From Cercis canadensis (Eukaryota; Streptophyta; Magnoliopsida; Fabales; Fabaceae), in the NCBI GenBank assembly GCA_003255065.1, contig QAOA01004647.1, forward strand, positions 124,494-188,493: a stretch of DNA of 64,000 nt, written 5' to 3'. This document shows positions 44,479 through 57,150 of the stretch, piece after piece. Under the pieces are notes generated by a model, which searched no databases, was not told the DNA's origin, and worked only from the letters and a program-made list of their open reading frames with translations. The position numbers and the translations under genes were made by a program. Within the stretch, counting starts at the first letter, position 1. Each line of letters opens with the position of its first letter.

Positions 44479-46476
44479 TAGGGCTGTTCACCGGGCATGG
44501 TCAACTCGACCAAACTGTCCGACTCGAACCGAACCACACTATTCAAGTAGCGGTGCGGTTTGGGTCCAGAAATTCTAAAACGTAGCAGTACGGTTCGGGT
44601 TGCAGTTTCCAAATTTCAAATCGAACCTGGCCCAAACCAAACCGCCTAAACTAAGTCTTTACAAATGAGTGTTAAATTTTATACAATATGTCATCGTTTA
44701 TTAGGATACCTAAGATGAAATTGACAGATTATGAAAGGGTCTAGAGAGGTCTTCGATTGTCTCCTTCTCCTCTTTCAGTCTCACATCACCAATTCACCAT
44801 TGACCTTTCTTTTCTCTTCTCTGGAGCTCAATGCCTCAACCTCTGACTAGTCTCTCATTGTCTCTTGTATCTTCTTCTTACCGAGCCCTCTCTGCTCTAT
44901 CCATCTCCCTCGCCCTCTTCTCTGTCGGTTTTGGTCCGCTGCAAGTCGGTGCTCATAGCTTGGATTGGTCCCAACTCGTGAGGTAAGGGGATTTTAAACT
45001 CTAATCTTTTCAATTATTTGCCAGTTGCTCAATGATTGATTGTTCATTGCTGAGTGGGGTTAGGGTTTTGAATAATTATAGGGATTTTGGTTTTAGGGAT
45101 TTTGTTTTGTCTTTCCTTAATCTGGTTTGAATAATTATGGATTATGGATTACTATTAATCTGGTTTTGTCCCATTTGCATAATTTCTATCAAATTTTTAC
45201 TTCTGCTAGATTATAATAGGAATATATATTCTTAGCATTTATGAATATGGGAGATCTTTTTTCTCTTGAAATTATTGACTGAAAGTGGCCTGCATCATGT
45301 ACCATTTTTTGCTTCCTTTATTTAAGTTTGATTCAATATGTTGTCATTGCTTGGGTGGATGTTTGGATGACACGTTTGAGGTTTTAAAGACCATTTTCCG
45401 AGTCAATTATTTAATTCTTTGTGGAAGAGGAAAATTGCAATTAAAAGAACTAACAATTAAGGAGATGGTAGTATAAGTTTTTAGCATCTGGTAGAAAGTA
45501 GATGCACCATTGCTTTTAGAAATTATAGGTAGGCTGTATTCATTTAAAGGCTTCTTCTGAAGTAACAGTTCTTTGGTTGTAGAGACCACCTAATCTTGCA
45601 TAATTTCCTTATGCATTATGCTCCATAGAACAAGCAAACTTTGGTGTCTTTGTTTAATAATCATGTAGGTGATATGCTGTATTTTTTACTCCAATTTGTC
45701 TCTTAATTAGCATCTTGTAAAATCTTTTGCTACTCTTGGTTAAGATTTGTTATAACTATATATCCCTAGATATAATTGATTGTGCTATAATTTGATCATC
45801 ATGATCATGATCTTATGCATATGTTTTCTAATGAACCAATGTTGGATATTGAAATATAAACATTTCAAGTGTCCAGTATGCATGTGCTAATTGTCTATGA
45901 TCTCACCATTGTTTGCTTCCCATGTTTTAATTCTAGTTGTTAGAAAGATCTCATTAGTTATAGTGATACTGTGCTTTTCTTTCCCACCTTAACATGCATT
46001 AGTTCTTCACAAAATTGAAGTTAAACTCAATGACTTTATTTTGTTAGAATCACAAAATTTTCATAGATGAGACAATAAGTAAATTGTTAGAATATGATGT
46101 ATTCTTTGAATTTAATTGGTTAGTCCGTTCTTGTTACTATTAAGATTTATAATTTTTTTGTTTCTGTTTATGAATGGCAGTGTTAAAATTTAATGGAAAT
46201 GTTTCTGTTTCTGTTTTAATTTTATGGTTTGATTTTTTTTTTAGGGGCTTTATGGTGATTGCTGGCACTCAAATTCGGTTTCTGTATCGTCAAATGAGAA
46301 CCACCGGTTCAACACGACCAACTCACCCAAACCGAACCAAACCAGTTTGATCTGGTTTGGTTCGGTTTCTACAATTTCTTCCAGCCAAACCGAACCAAAT
46401 CGAACCGCAAGATTATGTGCGGTTTGGTTCCTAGTTCACTTTCCAAACATCTCGAACCAACCCGTGAACACCCCTA
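44479..46476. mobile_element. Non-autonomous hAT transposon, 2.0 kb
   Basis: The left end is TAGGGCTGTTCACCGGG. The right end, read inwards, is TAGGGGTGTTCACGGG: inverted repeats with 12-13 matches in the first 14 bases. A perfect 8-bp duplication atatttat lies at 44471-44478 and 46477-46484. Both subterminal regions are rich in 'cggtttggttcggt' and 'aaccgaacc' motifs. There is no transposase; the interior holds a CT-rich, gene-like 5' segment at about 44750-44985 followed by AT-rich intron-like DNA. Confidence 0.9.
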
Positions 46477-46755
46477 ATATTTATACTGCATTTTTTTAAA
46501 TAAAAAATAGTTATATTAGGAAAGAAATATACAAGCTAGTCATCCTTTACATATTATTTAGCTAACATATGTGTAGCATATTGAGCTACCATATGTAAGA
46601 TAACATAAACAACTGAGTAGTTACAACAAAGATGGAAGCCAATTGAAATGGACTATGGGCATGTCCTTCCGTCGAAAAAAGCATGAAAGATTGATTAAGT
46701 AGACTATTCAAAATCTAGAATACCTTTTTATTAGAACAAAGAGCAAGAACAAAAT

Positions 46756-47065
46756 ATATATTCTTTTTTGGTTGACAAAAATAGTAGTAAGGATAGGTTA
46801 TTCTAATACTACCAAGATGGCGCCAGTGGCATGCCTGGGATTCCACAAAGGGGCAGACAGAAGCTCACCTAGAGGATTATTTCCAAAGCACTTGTTTTGC
46901 CCATAGAGGAGGCTACTCAGCTAGACACTGGGTGTCAAGGGATCTCTCTGATGAGGTTGCCCACCAAGCGGGATTTTTATTTGCAGGGGGGCTCAAACTC
47001 GACACCTAGAAGGTGCTGAGCTTTAAGCCGGATCCCTTTGACCAACTGAGCTAACCTGCATTGGT
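46756..47065 (-). mobile_element. tRNA-derived SINE with 14-bp target duplication
   Basis: On the minus strand from 47065 the head reads like a tRNA gene: box A TTAGCTCAGTTGG, then box B-like GAGTTTGAGCCCC (consensus GGTTCGANTCC), with GCAGG near the start able to pair with CCTGC after box B. A tRNA-unrelated body and a weak A-rich tail (ccaaaaaagaatatat) follow. The duplication agcaagaacaaaat is perfect at 46742-46755 and 47066-47079. Length is about 310 bp. Such elements are transcribed by RNA polymerase III and moved by LINE machinery. Confidence 0.88.
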
Positions 47066-47261
47066 AGCAAGAACAAAATTTAACATTACTGATCTTTGGC
47101 AACTCCTCCTGTATTAAATGGTGAATGTGTTCAACAAATGAAGAACTTTAGCTAACTACAAATTGCCCCTCATAATTCCTAATTAAAAGGAAAAAAATTG
47201 AATTTTCAAGTACATAGAGATATAGTTAGATTATCATAATTCATTAAGGGTTTATCATTGT

Positions 47262-48078
47262 TCTGAGAAGCGGACCGGATGGTCAAACTGGTTCAACTAT
47301 GAACCAAACCTCTTGCCAATTTGGTCCAGTCATAGGAACTGGGGTGCAAACAAACCATTTCTAAATCACTAAACCGTTGCTAAACTGCTTCAATCGTGCG
47401 AACTAGATGCCATTTTACGGTTCAAAAGACTTAAGAATTGATGATGAGGCATGATATAAAATTGCCACATCCTCATTAAAACTAATTTGCTAAGAGTCCT
47501 TGTAAAGATTCAAACTTATTCCCACTCAAAGGCTTTGAGCATTGTTTACTAAACAAACCATTTATAAACTGCTCAAACTGTGCAAACTGGGTGCAATTTG
47601 GTGATTCAAACGGTTTAAAAATTGATGATGTGCCACATCGTCATTTAGAAAACAATTTGCTAGGAGTCAAAGATTCAAACTTGGTTCCCATTGTTAGAAA
47701 ATGATAATGAAGACTATAAAAGGATGGCTTTGAGGTGTGAATAATTACATTGTCTTGAGTGTAATATTGCTTCTTTATTAAAAGCAAGTTACCACAGGAT
47801 ACAACAAAGCCCTCAAAAACTCTCAATGGAAAAGTGAATATTAATGCATTAAGGAGTTCCCTTTTATAGACTTGAAAATGCACTAATGAACAAATATGAC
47901 TGGTTCGTAATTAACAGACATAATTGTCTATTCGGAATAGACACAACTGTTTGTTCAAAACAGACACAATTGTCTATTCAGGTTTACTCATAAACCGAAC
48001 AGATACAACTTAATTAACCGTCTTCCGAACTGGGTCAAACCGACTCGAACTGGTTTGGTCCGGTTATTAAAACTGAAT
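47262..48078. repeat. Diverged hAT/MITE-like repeat with internal duplication
   Basis: The ends are rich in ccggacc/ggtccgg motifs in opposite orientation ('gcggaccggatggtcaaactgg' type at the left; 'gaactggtttggtccggtta' type at the right). Inside, the block 47340-47510 is repeated in diverged form at 47525-47690, including 'gattcaaactt'. No clean target duplication was found, so the boundaries are uncertain. The segment 47691-47995 looks like a separate insertion, possibly an LTR fragment. Confidence 0.4.
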
Positions 48079-48410
48079 TTTAAAATATTTGTCCAATCAA
48101 GGCCCAAGATGCCCCAAGTGCCCAAGTGTCAATCAAAAACCATTAAGCATCTTTGACTTACTAGGCTATTGGGCTTGCCTTATGGGCTTGTGCTCATTTA
48201 TCTAAAGTTACTTTTTAACTTTAGTTTGCCTTTATAAAGCTTTTTGCATTCTTTAATTCAACCATTGTGGGACTTTATTTTATAACCATCTTTACAAACT
48301 ATTCAACACCCATTCCCATGCTTTAAGCACTGTTCACCAACAAGCCACCATACATTTTTGTATCTAATATTGTATATTATTAAATATATCTAGTTGTTTA
48401 TTGTGAGTTT

Positions 48411-49812
48411 TGTTGAGTGAATTTTACACTAACTTTTTAGGTGTCCTAGCTTAAATAATTGAGTAGTTCTTGTAGATCAAATGGCTATTTAATGAGATTT
48501 TTATGTTAAATTGCAGATCCTATGGACTTGAGCAAAGAAACAAGGACTTTTGAGGAGTTTGAGGACATAAACCAGAGCTTGGGTGCTCAGAAGCATCAGA
48601 AGGGAGAATCTGGCAGCAGCTCAGCGCCGCACCCCTCAAAATACAGAGGTGCGGCGCCCGAAAAATGACAAGAACCAGATTTCTTCCAGCAGCTCAGAGG
48701 TGCACCCCTTGAACAGTAGCGCCGCACCCCCCGTATGCGAAAAAATACACATGTTGGGACAGCAGCTCAGCGCCGCACCCCTCAAAATATAGAGGTGCGG
48801 CGCCCGAAAAATGACAAGAACCAGATTTCTTCCAGCAGCTCAGAGGTGCAGCGCCCGAAGTTAATTTTGCAGACGTGGCTTATTTTCTCATGGGTTTTAG
48901 GGCTTTAGAGTGAGGGATATAAATAGGAAACTAGGGAATTAGAAGGGGGTTCGTTCTTAGACACTCTTGGAGGCACAAAGGAGGCAAAGGAAGGATTGAA
49001 GGGAGGAGATGCAAGGCTGATTTGACCTTCAAACCAGAGTTTTTCCTCTTTTACCTTTGAATCATGTCTCAATTTTATTCTTTCTTGTTCTCTTCATCTA
49101 GTATGAACTAATTCTCTTATCTAGGGTACGATGTAGCCTAATTAGGATCAGTTGTAGTTTTTTATGAAGTTAATTCCATTATTTATCTCTTAAATTTAAG
49201 TGTTTATCTCTTCTCTTAATGCTTCTGATTGTCTAGCCAATAATTAGATGAATTGTTAATCACAATGAGACCGGAAGGAGAGTTGTGTGTCAAGTTCCTT
49301 GGGGTAAATGCCATGAGTTACATGGAGGATAGGAATATACCTCTATGGCTCATGTAATCAGTTAAAAAGATCCACAAAACTAAATGAATTCATAATTATT
49401 GTAACTCGTATAGGGATATACAGGGGTAGTAGTTAAAGGATATTTACACTAGACCTTGGGAGAGGCTAGTGAATAAATTAGGGAATCTTGATTAGCAAAT
49501 AGGAAGATAAATTGGAGTTAATGGAATATGGAATGAAAGCTGGGAGTAATTATGGTGAAATCGGAACCCTAGGTGTTTCTCTCTTGCTGAATCCATCATT
49601 TTTCTGGTTTAATTTGCTATTTTTCTGGTTTACATTGTTTTCATTCTATTTTTAGTTGTTTCATTGAAATATCTTCTTATCGATTGATTAGATAAAGTTA
49701 AGGTTAACCCTATTTCGGTAGTTGGTACATTAGTCCTCGTGGGAACGATAAATTGATCTCATTTTATTACTTGCAAACGACAACGTACACTTGCGTTGGA
49801 ATTTTCACAACA
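48411..49812 (+). repeat. 5' LTR of Athila element A
   Basis: It begins TGTTGAGTG and ends CACAACA just before 'agtttt' and the primer site, giving about 1.4 kb with TGTTG/CAACA ends. It contains the GC-rich duplicated block at 48614-48850. The left boundary rests on the terminal motif and is not confirmed by a 3' copy. Confidence 0.7.
48614..48850. repeat. 146-bp-period tandem duplication of a GC-rich motif in the LTR
   Basis: The 91-bp block at 48614-48704 recurs at 48760-48850 almost unchanged. Each contains gcgccgcacccctc facing gaggtgcggcgcccg, an inverted pair able to form a hairpin. A partial third copy of the motif lies between them. Confidence 0.85.
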
Positions 49813-49818
49813 AGTTTT

Positions 49819-49836
49819 TGGCGCCGTTGCCGGGGA
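49819..49836 (+). other. Primer-binding site, tRNA-Asp type
   Basis: TGGCGCCGTTGCCGGGGA is the characteristic Athila primer site, complementary to the 3' end of tRNA-Asp. It begins six bases after the 5' LTR end. Confidence 0.9.
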
Positions 49837-52800
49837 CTAATTTGTTATCAATATCGATACTCAGTAATCTTAATTTTAGTCTAGTCGTGTACCGTTCACA
49901 AATTTACTTAAGTGTGTACTTTTTGACACTTGCAGGAGTTTTCTTTGTGTATGAGAAAAGCTGGAAATAGCTCTCTTATCCCTTTTGATTCCGAGATAGA
50001 AAAGACCTGTGGAAGGAATAGAAAGGCGAGAAAAGAGTCTCCCAGAGTTGTGAAAGACACAATGGCAGAAGAACACCATCCAAAGGCACTCCGTGATTAT
50101 GCTTTACCTTCCATCTCAGATACCACTTCGGGTATAAGGCGACCGGCTATTGAAGCGAACTCTTTTGAGATTAAACCAGCTGTCATCCACATGGTCCAGT
50201 CAGCCTCGTTCAGTGGATTAGCAAGTGAAGAACCTCATGCTCATCTTTCCGGGTTCGTGGAGATCTGCGATACTTTCAAGCACAACGAGGTTGGTAATGA
50301 TGCTATTCGCCTCCGCTTATTTCCTTTCTCATTACGGGATAAAGCCAAGGCATGGCTTCAAGCATTGCCAACAGGGACTATCACCACATGGGATATTTTG
50401 GCCCAGAAATTCTTGGCTAAATTTTTCCCACCAGCTAAGACTGCCAAGCTCCGAAATGACATTGCAACATTTTATCAATTGGAGAATGAATCACTTCAGG
50501 AAGCGTGGGAAAGGTACAAGGAGTTGCTACGTAGATGCCCTCACCATGGACTACCAGACTGGTTGCAGTTGCAGACTTTTTATAACGGGTTACTAAATTC
50601 CACTAAGGCCCTAATTGATGCCGCTGCTGGTGGGTCTTTGATGAGAAAAACATATGAAGCTGCCCATGACTTGCTAGAAGATATGGCTACCAATGCCTAT
50701 CAGTGGCCTACTGAGAGGTCCAATCCAAGAAAGGTGCTTGGGGTTCATGAGGTTGACGCCTTTACCGCTTTATCTGCAAAAATCGACTCGCTAGCTAAGC
50801 AGTTGACTGTTCGGAATGTCAATGTCATCCAGTCACCTCCTGAAAATTGTGACCATTGTGGAGGCCCTCACATCAGTATAGAGTGTCAGGTGGGCAATCC
50901 GTTCTCTGCTTCCCAAACTGAGGAAGCCAATTATGTGGGGAATCAGAATCGGCCAAATAACCCCTACTCGAACACCTATAATCCGGGGTGGAGGAATCAT
51001 CCAAACTTCTCTTGGAAGAACAACCAAAATTCTGCTCAACCACCTGTGCAAGCAAAGGTTTCTTTGGAGGATGCTCTAGCCCAGCTCACCATGAATACGA
51101 GCCAATTCATGGCTCGAACCGATGCCTCCATTCGTAACCTGGAAGTTCAAGTAGGCCAGCTTTCTACCATGCTCACTACCAGACAGCAAGGGTCATTGCC
51201 CAGTGACACTGAGGTTAATCCTAAGGAACACATCAAAGCCATTACCCTTCGTAATGGCAAGGCCTTGGATGAACCCTCTGACACTACTAAGAAGTTTCCG
51301 TGTAAGCCAGTTGAGCCTGAGGTGAAGGAAACCACTCCAGTAGAGACTCCAGTAGCACCTGTGGGGACACCGTCTAAATTGTTTCCAGACAACCCTATCC
51401 CCTATATTACACCTCTACCATTTCCTCAGAGATTGCAAAAGAAAAGGCTGGATTCACAGTTCTCTAAGTTTCTGGAAGTCTTCAAGAAGCTTCATATCAA
51501 CATACCATTTGCTGATGCTCTTGAACAGATGCCCAGTTACGTCAAATTTATGAAGGATATACTATCTAACAAGAGGAAGTTGGAAGATTTTGAGACTGTA
51601 GCACTTACTGAGGAGTGCAACGCTATTCTTCAAAAGAAATTACCACCTAAATTAAAAGATCCAGGGAGTTTTACTATACCTTGTACTATTGGTAATTCTT
51701 TCTTCGGTAAAGCCCTTTGTGATTTAGGTGCCAATATTAATTTGATGCCCTTGTCTGTTTACAGGAAATTGGGTCTTGGAGAAGCAAAACCTACGACAGT
51801 CTCATTGCAGTTAGCTGATCGGTCAATCAAATACCCCAGGGGTATCATTGAAGATGTGCTAGTCAAGGTGGATAAATTCATCTTCCCTGCTGACTTTATT
51901 GTTTTGGACATGGAGGAAGACCAAGAAATCTCAATTATTCTTGGTCGACCATTCTTAGCTACTGGGAGGACTCTGATTGACGTGCAAAAAGGACAGTTAA
52001 TTTTGCGGGTACAAGATGAGGAAGTAGCATTTAATGTCTTCAAAGCCATGAAGTACCCCTTGGATGGTGATAGTTGCTTCAGACTTGACACCATTGATGA
52101 GTGCACCAGAGATTTTGTTAAAGCGACAAGTCCTATAGAACCGCTTGAGGCATGCTTGCTTAGGAGTTCTCCTCATGATGATCCACAGATTCGAGTGGTT
52201 GTGAGTCAACTTGAGGCCACCGCTCCTATTTTTATCCACCGTCCCTTTGAAAAGTTAGGGCAAGGGGCCAGTAGACCAGTGCCATCTATTCACAAGCCAC
52301 CGACCTTAGAGCTCAAACAGTTACCTGGGCATCTGAAGTATGGATTTCTGGGGGACTCATCTACTCTGCCAGTCATTCTTTCTGCTTCTTTGACGACCGA
52401 CCAGGAAGATAAGTTACTGCGAGTGCTTCGGGAGCACAAGACCGCCATCGGGTGGTCCATTGCTGATATTAGAGGTATAAGCCCTTTTTTGTGCATGCAC
52501 AAGATTCTGATGGAGGATAGCTACCGACCGTCTGTGGAACACCAACGCCGATTGAACCCTAACATGAAAGAGGTAGTGAGAGTAGAGGTACTGAAGCTTC
52601 TGGACGCAGGGATCATCTATCCTATCTCCGACAGTGCGTGGGTCAGTCCAGTGCAAGTGGTTCCTAAGAAAGGTGGGATGACAGTGATAAGAAATGAGAA
52701 GGATGAGTTAATCCCCACGAGGACTGTGACAGGGTGGCGAGTATGTATCGACTACAGGAAACTCAACACAGCCACTCGAAAGGACCATTTTCCTCTTCCT

Positions 52801-53130
52801 CTCATCGATCAGATGCTCGACCGGCTAGCTGGGCATCCTTACTATTGCTTCTTGGATGGGTATTCGGGCTATAATCAGATCTCCATCGCACCTGAAGACC
52901 AAGAGAAGACTACCTTCACCTGCCCGTATGGTACTTTCGCTTTCCAGCGCATGCCTTTTAGGTTATGCAACGCACCGGCTACTTTTCAGCGGTGTATGAT
53001 GGTAATATTTTCTGATATGGTGGAGTGCTTCATCGAGGTTTTCATGGATGATTTCTCCGTCTTTGGGGAGTCTTTCGACACTTACCTGGTCAACCTCTCA
53101 TCTGTTCTCCAAAGGTGTGAGGAAACAAAT

Positions 53131-53275
53131 TTGGTGCTAAACTGGGAAAAATGTCACTTCATGGTGACAGAAGGCATCGTCTTGGGCCACAAAGTCTCTG
53201 CTNTTGGTGCTAAACTGGGAAAAATGTCACTTCATGGTGACAGAAGGCATCGTCTTGGGCCACAAAGTCTCTGCT
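53131..53275. repeat. 72-bp direct duplication around a single N (contig join)
   Basis: Bases 53131-53202 recur at 53204-53275 around the n at 53203. It lies in the reverse transcriptase and creates an apparent frameshift that is probably not in the real genome. Confidence 0.9.
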
Positions 53276-54893
53276 GCTGGTGTCGAAGTGGATCGAGCGA
53301 AGATTGCCACCATTGAAAAATTACCTCCTCCTACCTCGGTCAAAGGTGTGTGCAGTTTTCTGGGCCATGCTGGGTTTTACATGCGGTTTATTAAGGATTT
53401 CTCCAAGATCACAAAACCCCTGTGTAATTTACTTCTTAAGGAGGTTCCCTTCCTATTTGATGCAGATTGCTTAGTGGCATTTGAGGTTCTGAAAAAAGCC
53501 TTAGTCTCTGCTCCCATTATTGTCGCTCCGGATTGGGATCTTCCTTTTGAGTTGATGTGAGATGCCAGTGATTTCGCCATCGGGGCTATTTTGGGACAGA
53601 GTCAGGATAAGCATTTTCATGCCATCTACTATGCGAGTCGAACTTTGAATCTTGCATAAATGAACTATGCCATCACTGAAAAGGAGCTCCTGGCTGTGGT
53701 CTTTGCCTTTGATAAATTCAGGCCGTACTTGATTGGCACCAAAACGATAGTTTTTACTGACCACTCGGCTATCAAGTACTTGATTGAGAAGAAAGATGCA
53801 AAACCCAGGCTCATTCGGTGGGTACTCCTATTTCAGGAGTTTGACCTTGAAATTAAAGATAAAAGAGGCAAAGAGAATGTGGTGGCGGATCACTTGTCTC
53901 GGTTAGAACCACATGAGCAGCAGGCACCTTCCCCTCCCCAAATCGATGATGCATTCCCTGATGAGCAGCTCTATCGTATCCAAGTTGGACAGTCCCCTTG
54001 GTTTGCAGATTTTGCAAACTTTTTAGCAACCAAGACACTTCCACCGGAGCAGACGAGTCACCAGCGGAAGAAGTTTTACTCTGATGTGAAGCACTATTTA
54101 TGGGATGACCCGTTTCTCTACAAACATTGTTCTGATCAGATCATCAGAAAGTGTGTCCCTAAAGCGGAGGTAGCTCACATTCTTCATCATTGTCATTCTT
54201 CCGAGTATGGGGGTCATTTTGGAGCTAATCGTACTGCTGCCAAAGTTCTTCAATCGGGCTTTTACTGGCCCACTTTATTCAAAGATGCTCATACATTTGT
54301 ATCCTCTTGTGACAGATGCCAACGGACGGGGAATATTTCCAACCGTCATGAAATGCCCTTGACCACTATCCTGGAAGTAGAACTTTTCGATGTATGGGGC
54401 ATCGATTTCATGGGACCCTTCCCATCGTCTTTTAATAACCAATACATCCTAGTAGCGGTTGACTACGTCTCCAAATGGGTTGAGGCTGCTGCATTACCTA
54501 CCAATGACTCTCGCGTAGTAGTGAACTTTCTCAGCAAGCATATTTTTACTCGGTTCGGAACCCCGAGAGTAATTATCAGTGATGGGGGGAAGCATTTTTG
54601 CAATAAGCAGTTCGAGACTTTATTGGCCAAGTATGGGGTGAAGCATAAGGTAACCACTCCTTATCATCCTCAAACAAGTGGTCAAGTGGAGATTTCAAAT
54701 AGGGAGCTGAAGTGGATCCTAGAAAAAACAGTTAATGCTAACAGAAAGGATTGGTCCAAAAATCTTGATGACGCACTCTGGGCGTATCGCACGGCTTTTA
54801 AGACTCCAATTGGTATGTCCCCATACCGGAAGTGTTTGGTAAGGCTTGCCATCTGCCTGTTGAGTTAGAACATCATGCTTATTGGGCTACCAA

Positions 54894-54940
54894 AAAGCTC
54901 AACTTTGATCTTCAAGNAAAGCTAAACTTTGATCTTCAAG
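54894..54940. repeat. 23-bp direct duplication around a single N (contig join)
   Basis: 'aaagctcaactttgatc' plus ttcaag recurs after the n at 54917 with one change. It adds 24 bases, so the frame is kept but residues are duplicated. Confidence 0.85.
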
Positions 54941-55689
54941 TTGCTGGTGAGAAGCGCTGTCTTCAACTGAATGAAATGGAAGAGTTTCGTCAGGGGGCTT
55001 ACGAGAATGCTAAGCTTTATAAAGAGCGGACGAAGAAATGGCATGACAAACATATTGTGCAGCGTGACTTTGTCCCTGGGCAACAAGTCCTTCTTTTCAA
55101 CTCTCGCTTGAGGCTTTTCCCTGGAAAATTAAGATCTAGGTGGTCAGGCCCTTTCACGGTGGTTCAAGCATTCCCACATGGAGCTGTGGAAATTCAAAGT
55201 ATGGACAGAAAGTTTAAAGTTAATGGTCAGCGACTCAAGAGCTACATTGATGGTGTGAAAGATTTCCCCAAATCTTCCTTCACCTTTGAAGATCCCAAGT
55301 GAACCGTTCCGAGAAAGTCCAACTTAGGACTATAAACTAAGTGCTTCTTGGGAGACAACCCAAGCTCTTTATCTCTATTCGCTTTAATGGTTGTTTAGTT
55401 TTGATTGCAATTAATTTCCCTTTTCTTTGCATGACTAGTTGTTCTTATGTTTATTTCCTTTTAGTTTGGTGTTCTTTCCCTTTAATTATGTTGGTTTTCT
55501 TTGCTTGGTTGTTGTGTTAGGTTTATATAATATGCTGTTTTTGTGGTTGGTTGCTCTTATTTTAAATTTGCTTGAAGTGTGTTTTGGTTTTTTCTAAGTT
55601 AAATGTATGGTTTTGAGCTAAAACTAAGCTTAACTTGAACTTTGCTTAGTGGTATAATGATTTAACTGATTTGGGGTCTAAAAGAAGCC

Positions 55690-55845
55690 TCTCGGCCAAG
55701 CCAACGCTGGGCGCCAGACTCGTGGCGCTGAGCGCCAGCTTTGTGGGTGAGAATGGTGCTTCAAAAGCCAGTCTCGGCCTATCCAGCGCTGGGCGCTGGC
55801 CTCGCAGCGCTGGGCGCTGGCCCTACAGCGTTGGCTCTTCAGCGT
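55690..55845. repeat. GC-rich palindromic repeats (GCGCTGGGCGCTGG type)
   Basis: Several copies of cagcgctgggcgctgg and ggcgctgagcgccag occur in about 150 bp of otherwise AT-rich sequence. The motif is the reverse complement of that in the LTR of element B at 60360-60620. Each unit contains CCAGCGCTGG, a 10-bp palindrome. Confidence 0.85.
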
Positions 55846-55846
55846 G

Positions 55847-55877
55847 AAAAAAAANAAAAAAAAAAAAAAAAAAAAAA
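55847..55877. repeat. Poly-A run with a single N
   Basis: About 30 A with an n at 55855. A contig join in a homopolymer; true length unknown. Confidence 0.85.
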
Positions 55878-56934
55878 TTTCAAATTTTTTTTATGAAGCC
55901 ATGCGTTTTGGCTTAGTCAAAAGAGTCCCCAAATCAGATTTCCCACTCCTCCCACCTCCCATTTTCGCACTTCCCCTTTCTTCCCCTTCCTCCATTTTCA
56001 TTTCCAACTCCTCCAAGCAAGCACCACCGCACCACTCTATTTCCCCTCCATTTCCCCTCCATTTTCACCTCCACTCACCACCCACTCTTTCCCCCTTCAT
56101 TTTCGGTCACCTCTGTCCTCACCCAAAGAACTTTTGCAAGCTCATTCTCCACTGTTTCAAGTAAAGGTTCAAGAGCACATAAAGAAAATTTTCAAATTTT
56201 GGAAGCATTTTCGGTATATCTCTCTACCTTCTTTGTTTCTTTTTGTGTACTTGTATTATTTATGGAATTTAATTCCTCAAATTGCTTAATGGATTGCTTT
56301 GAACATATCTATTTTTGAACTTTGGGTATATATACCCCATTTTTGGATTCCTTCCCTTTTCATCTCACTTGAATTTTTTGGGCATTGTGGGATGCTTTTT
56401 GGTAATATTTGGCCTTAAGGGAGGATGGGCATCTTCAAAGGGTGCTTTACTTTCTAGTTTTTTCATTATGCATGCAAGGTGTTTGCTAAAATGCCTAAGT
56501 GAAGGTGTGTGAATGGGTTGCGTGATACACATAGCTAATGGGCATTTTTCTTGTTATGTGCATGTGGCATGGAGTTTTTAAGAGCTTACCTCATGATATT
56601 GAAGTTGCTTGGGTGTGCATGAATGCTTGGGAAGTCATCACATGCTAACATTTGTCTTAAACTTTGTTTTCTCAAGCCATGCATCACTTGATTTCTTTCA
56701 TTATTTTCACTTGATCAAAATGTAAAATTGATGGTGAGTGCATGGAATGTGCTTGTGAATGGGTTGTGAGCATTAACTTTCCTTGAACATTGCTAATTGC
56801 TTAGCATTTCATTTCATTTTATATTTACACTATAGTGCCATGGTGCTTCATATTGCTTGTTGATAGTACTTAAAGTGCTCCTTGGATTGCATTGCTAATT
56901 ACTTCAAAAATCTGCTCAAATGCTTAATGTCTTT

Positions 56935-56948
56935 CAAGTTTGGGGGTG
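56935..56948 (+). other. Internal polypurine-tract-like motif, upstream of the env-position ORF
   Basis: CAAGTTTGGGGGTG, identical over 14 bases to the copy after the ORF at 58580-58593, and similarly preceded by a pyrimidine stretch. Confidence 0.6.
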
Positions 56949-57150
56949 ACAAGATTGTTGACTCCTTATGTGGGGTAGTATTACTAAATGTTTAAGAGAC
57001 CGAATCATTGAGTTCACATGATGCATGTTTCTTAATACATGGGTATGCTTGTTGATTCCTTAAGTGTTTTTCTTCAAGGCTTGTTGTTCGCTTGTATCGC
57101 TTGACTTGAACTAAATTCATTTTGTGGTTTCCATTTCAAGGTACATCGCT

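Larger units (their letters stand above)
49951..55302 (+). pseudogene. Athila A gag-pol polyprotein, nearly intact
   Basis: The ATG at 49951 opens gag (FEIKPAVIHMVQ, DAIRLRLFPFSLRDKA, FPPAKTAKLRNDI, WERYKELLRRCPHHGL), followed by a CX2CX3HX4C knuckle at 50848-50886 and the ITLRNGKAL box. The protease active site ALCDLGANI lies at 51715 on. Reverse transcriptase spans about 52450-53160, with GWRVCIDYRKLN and an intact FMDDF at 53041-53055. A contig join (53131-53275) adds 73 bp and breaks the frame artificially. RNase H carries a TGA at 53558 and a TAA at 53657, then TEKELLAV and [10 protein letters not shown]. Integrase has [21 protein letters not shown], then D 54404, D 54581 and E 54689. 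One base is missing near 54828, so the C-terminus ([12 protein letters not shown] on) is in another frame and contains a second join (54894-54940). Two stops and one deletion are true lesions unless they are sequencing errors. Confidence 0.9.
55303..57150 (+). other. Spacer between Athila pol and the env-position ORF
   Basis: It opens with the block 'cttcttgggagacaaccc' (about 55343-55360), commonly found just after pol in Athila elements. A GC-rich palindromic repeat cluster (55690-55845), a poly-A run with an N (55847-55877), a CT/CCA-rich stretch (55920-56160) and a polypurine-like CAAGTTTGGGGGTG (56935-56948) follow. The segment ends 'ccatttcaag' before the ORF, which could be a splice acceptor for a subgenomic leader. 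No long ORF is seen in it. Confidence 0.6.

Noticed and set aside
46990..47065. Functional tRNA gene on the minus strand
   Set aside because: The A and B boxes sit at the head of a 310-bp element with target duplications and the cloverleaf is imperfect, so it is a SINE head.
55844..56164. 106-codon Pro/Ser/His-rich plus-strand frame
   Set aside because: It begins in a homopolymer with an N and covers a CT-rich leader-like stretch between Athila pol and the env-position ORF; no conserved domain.
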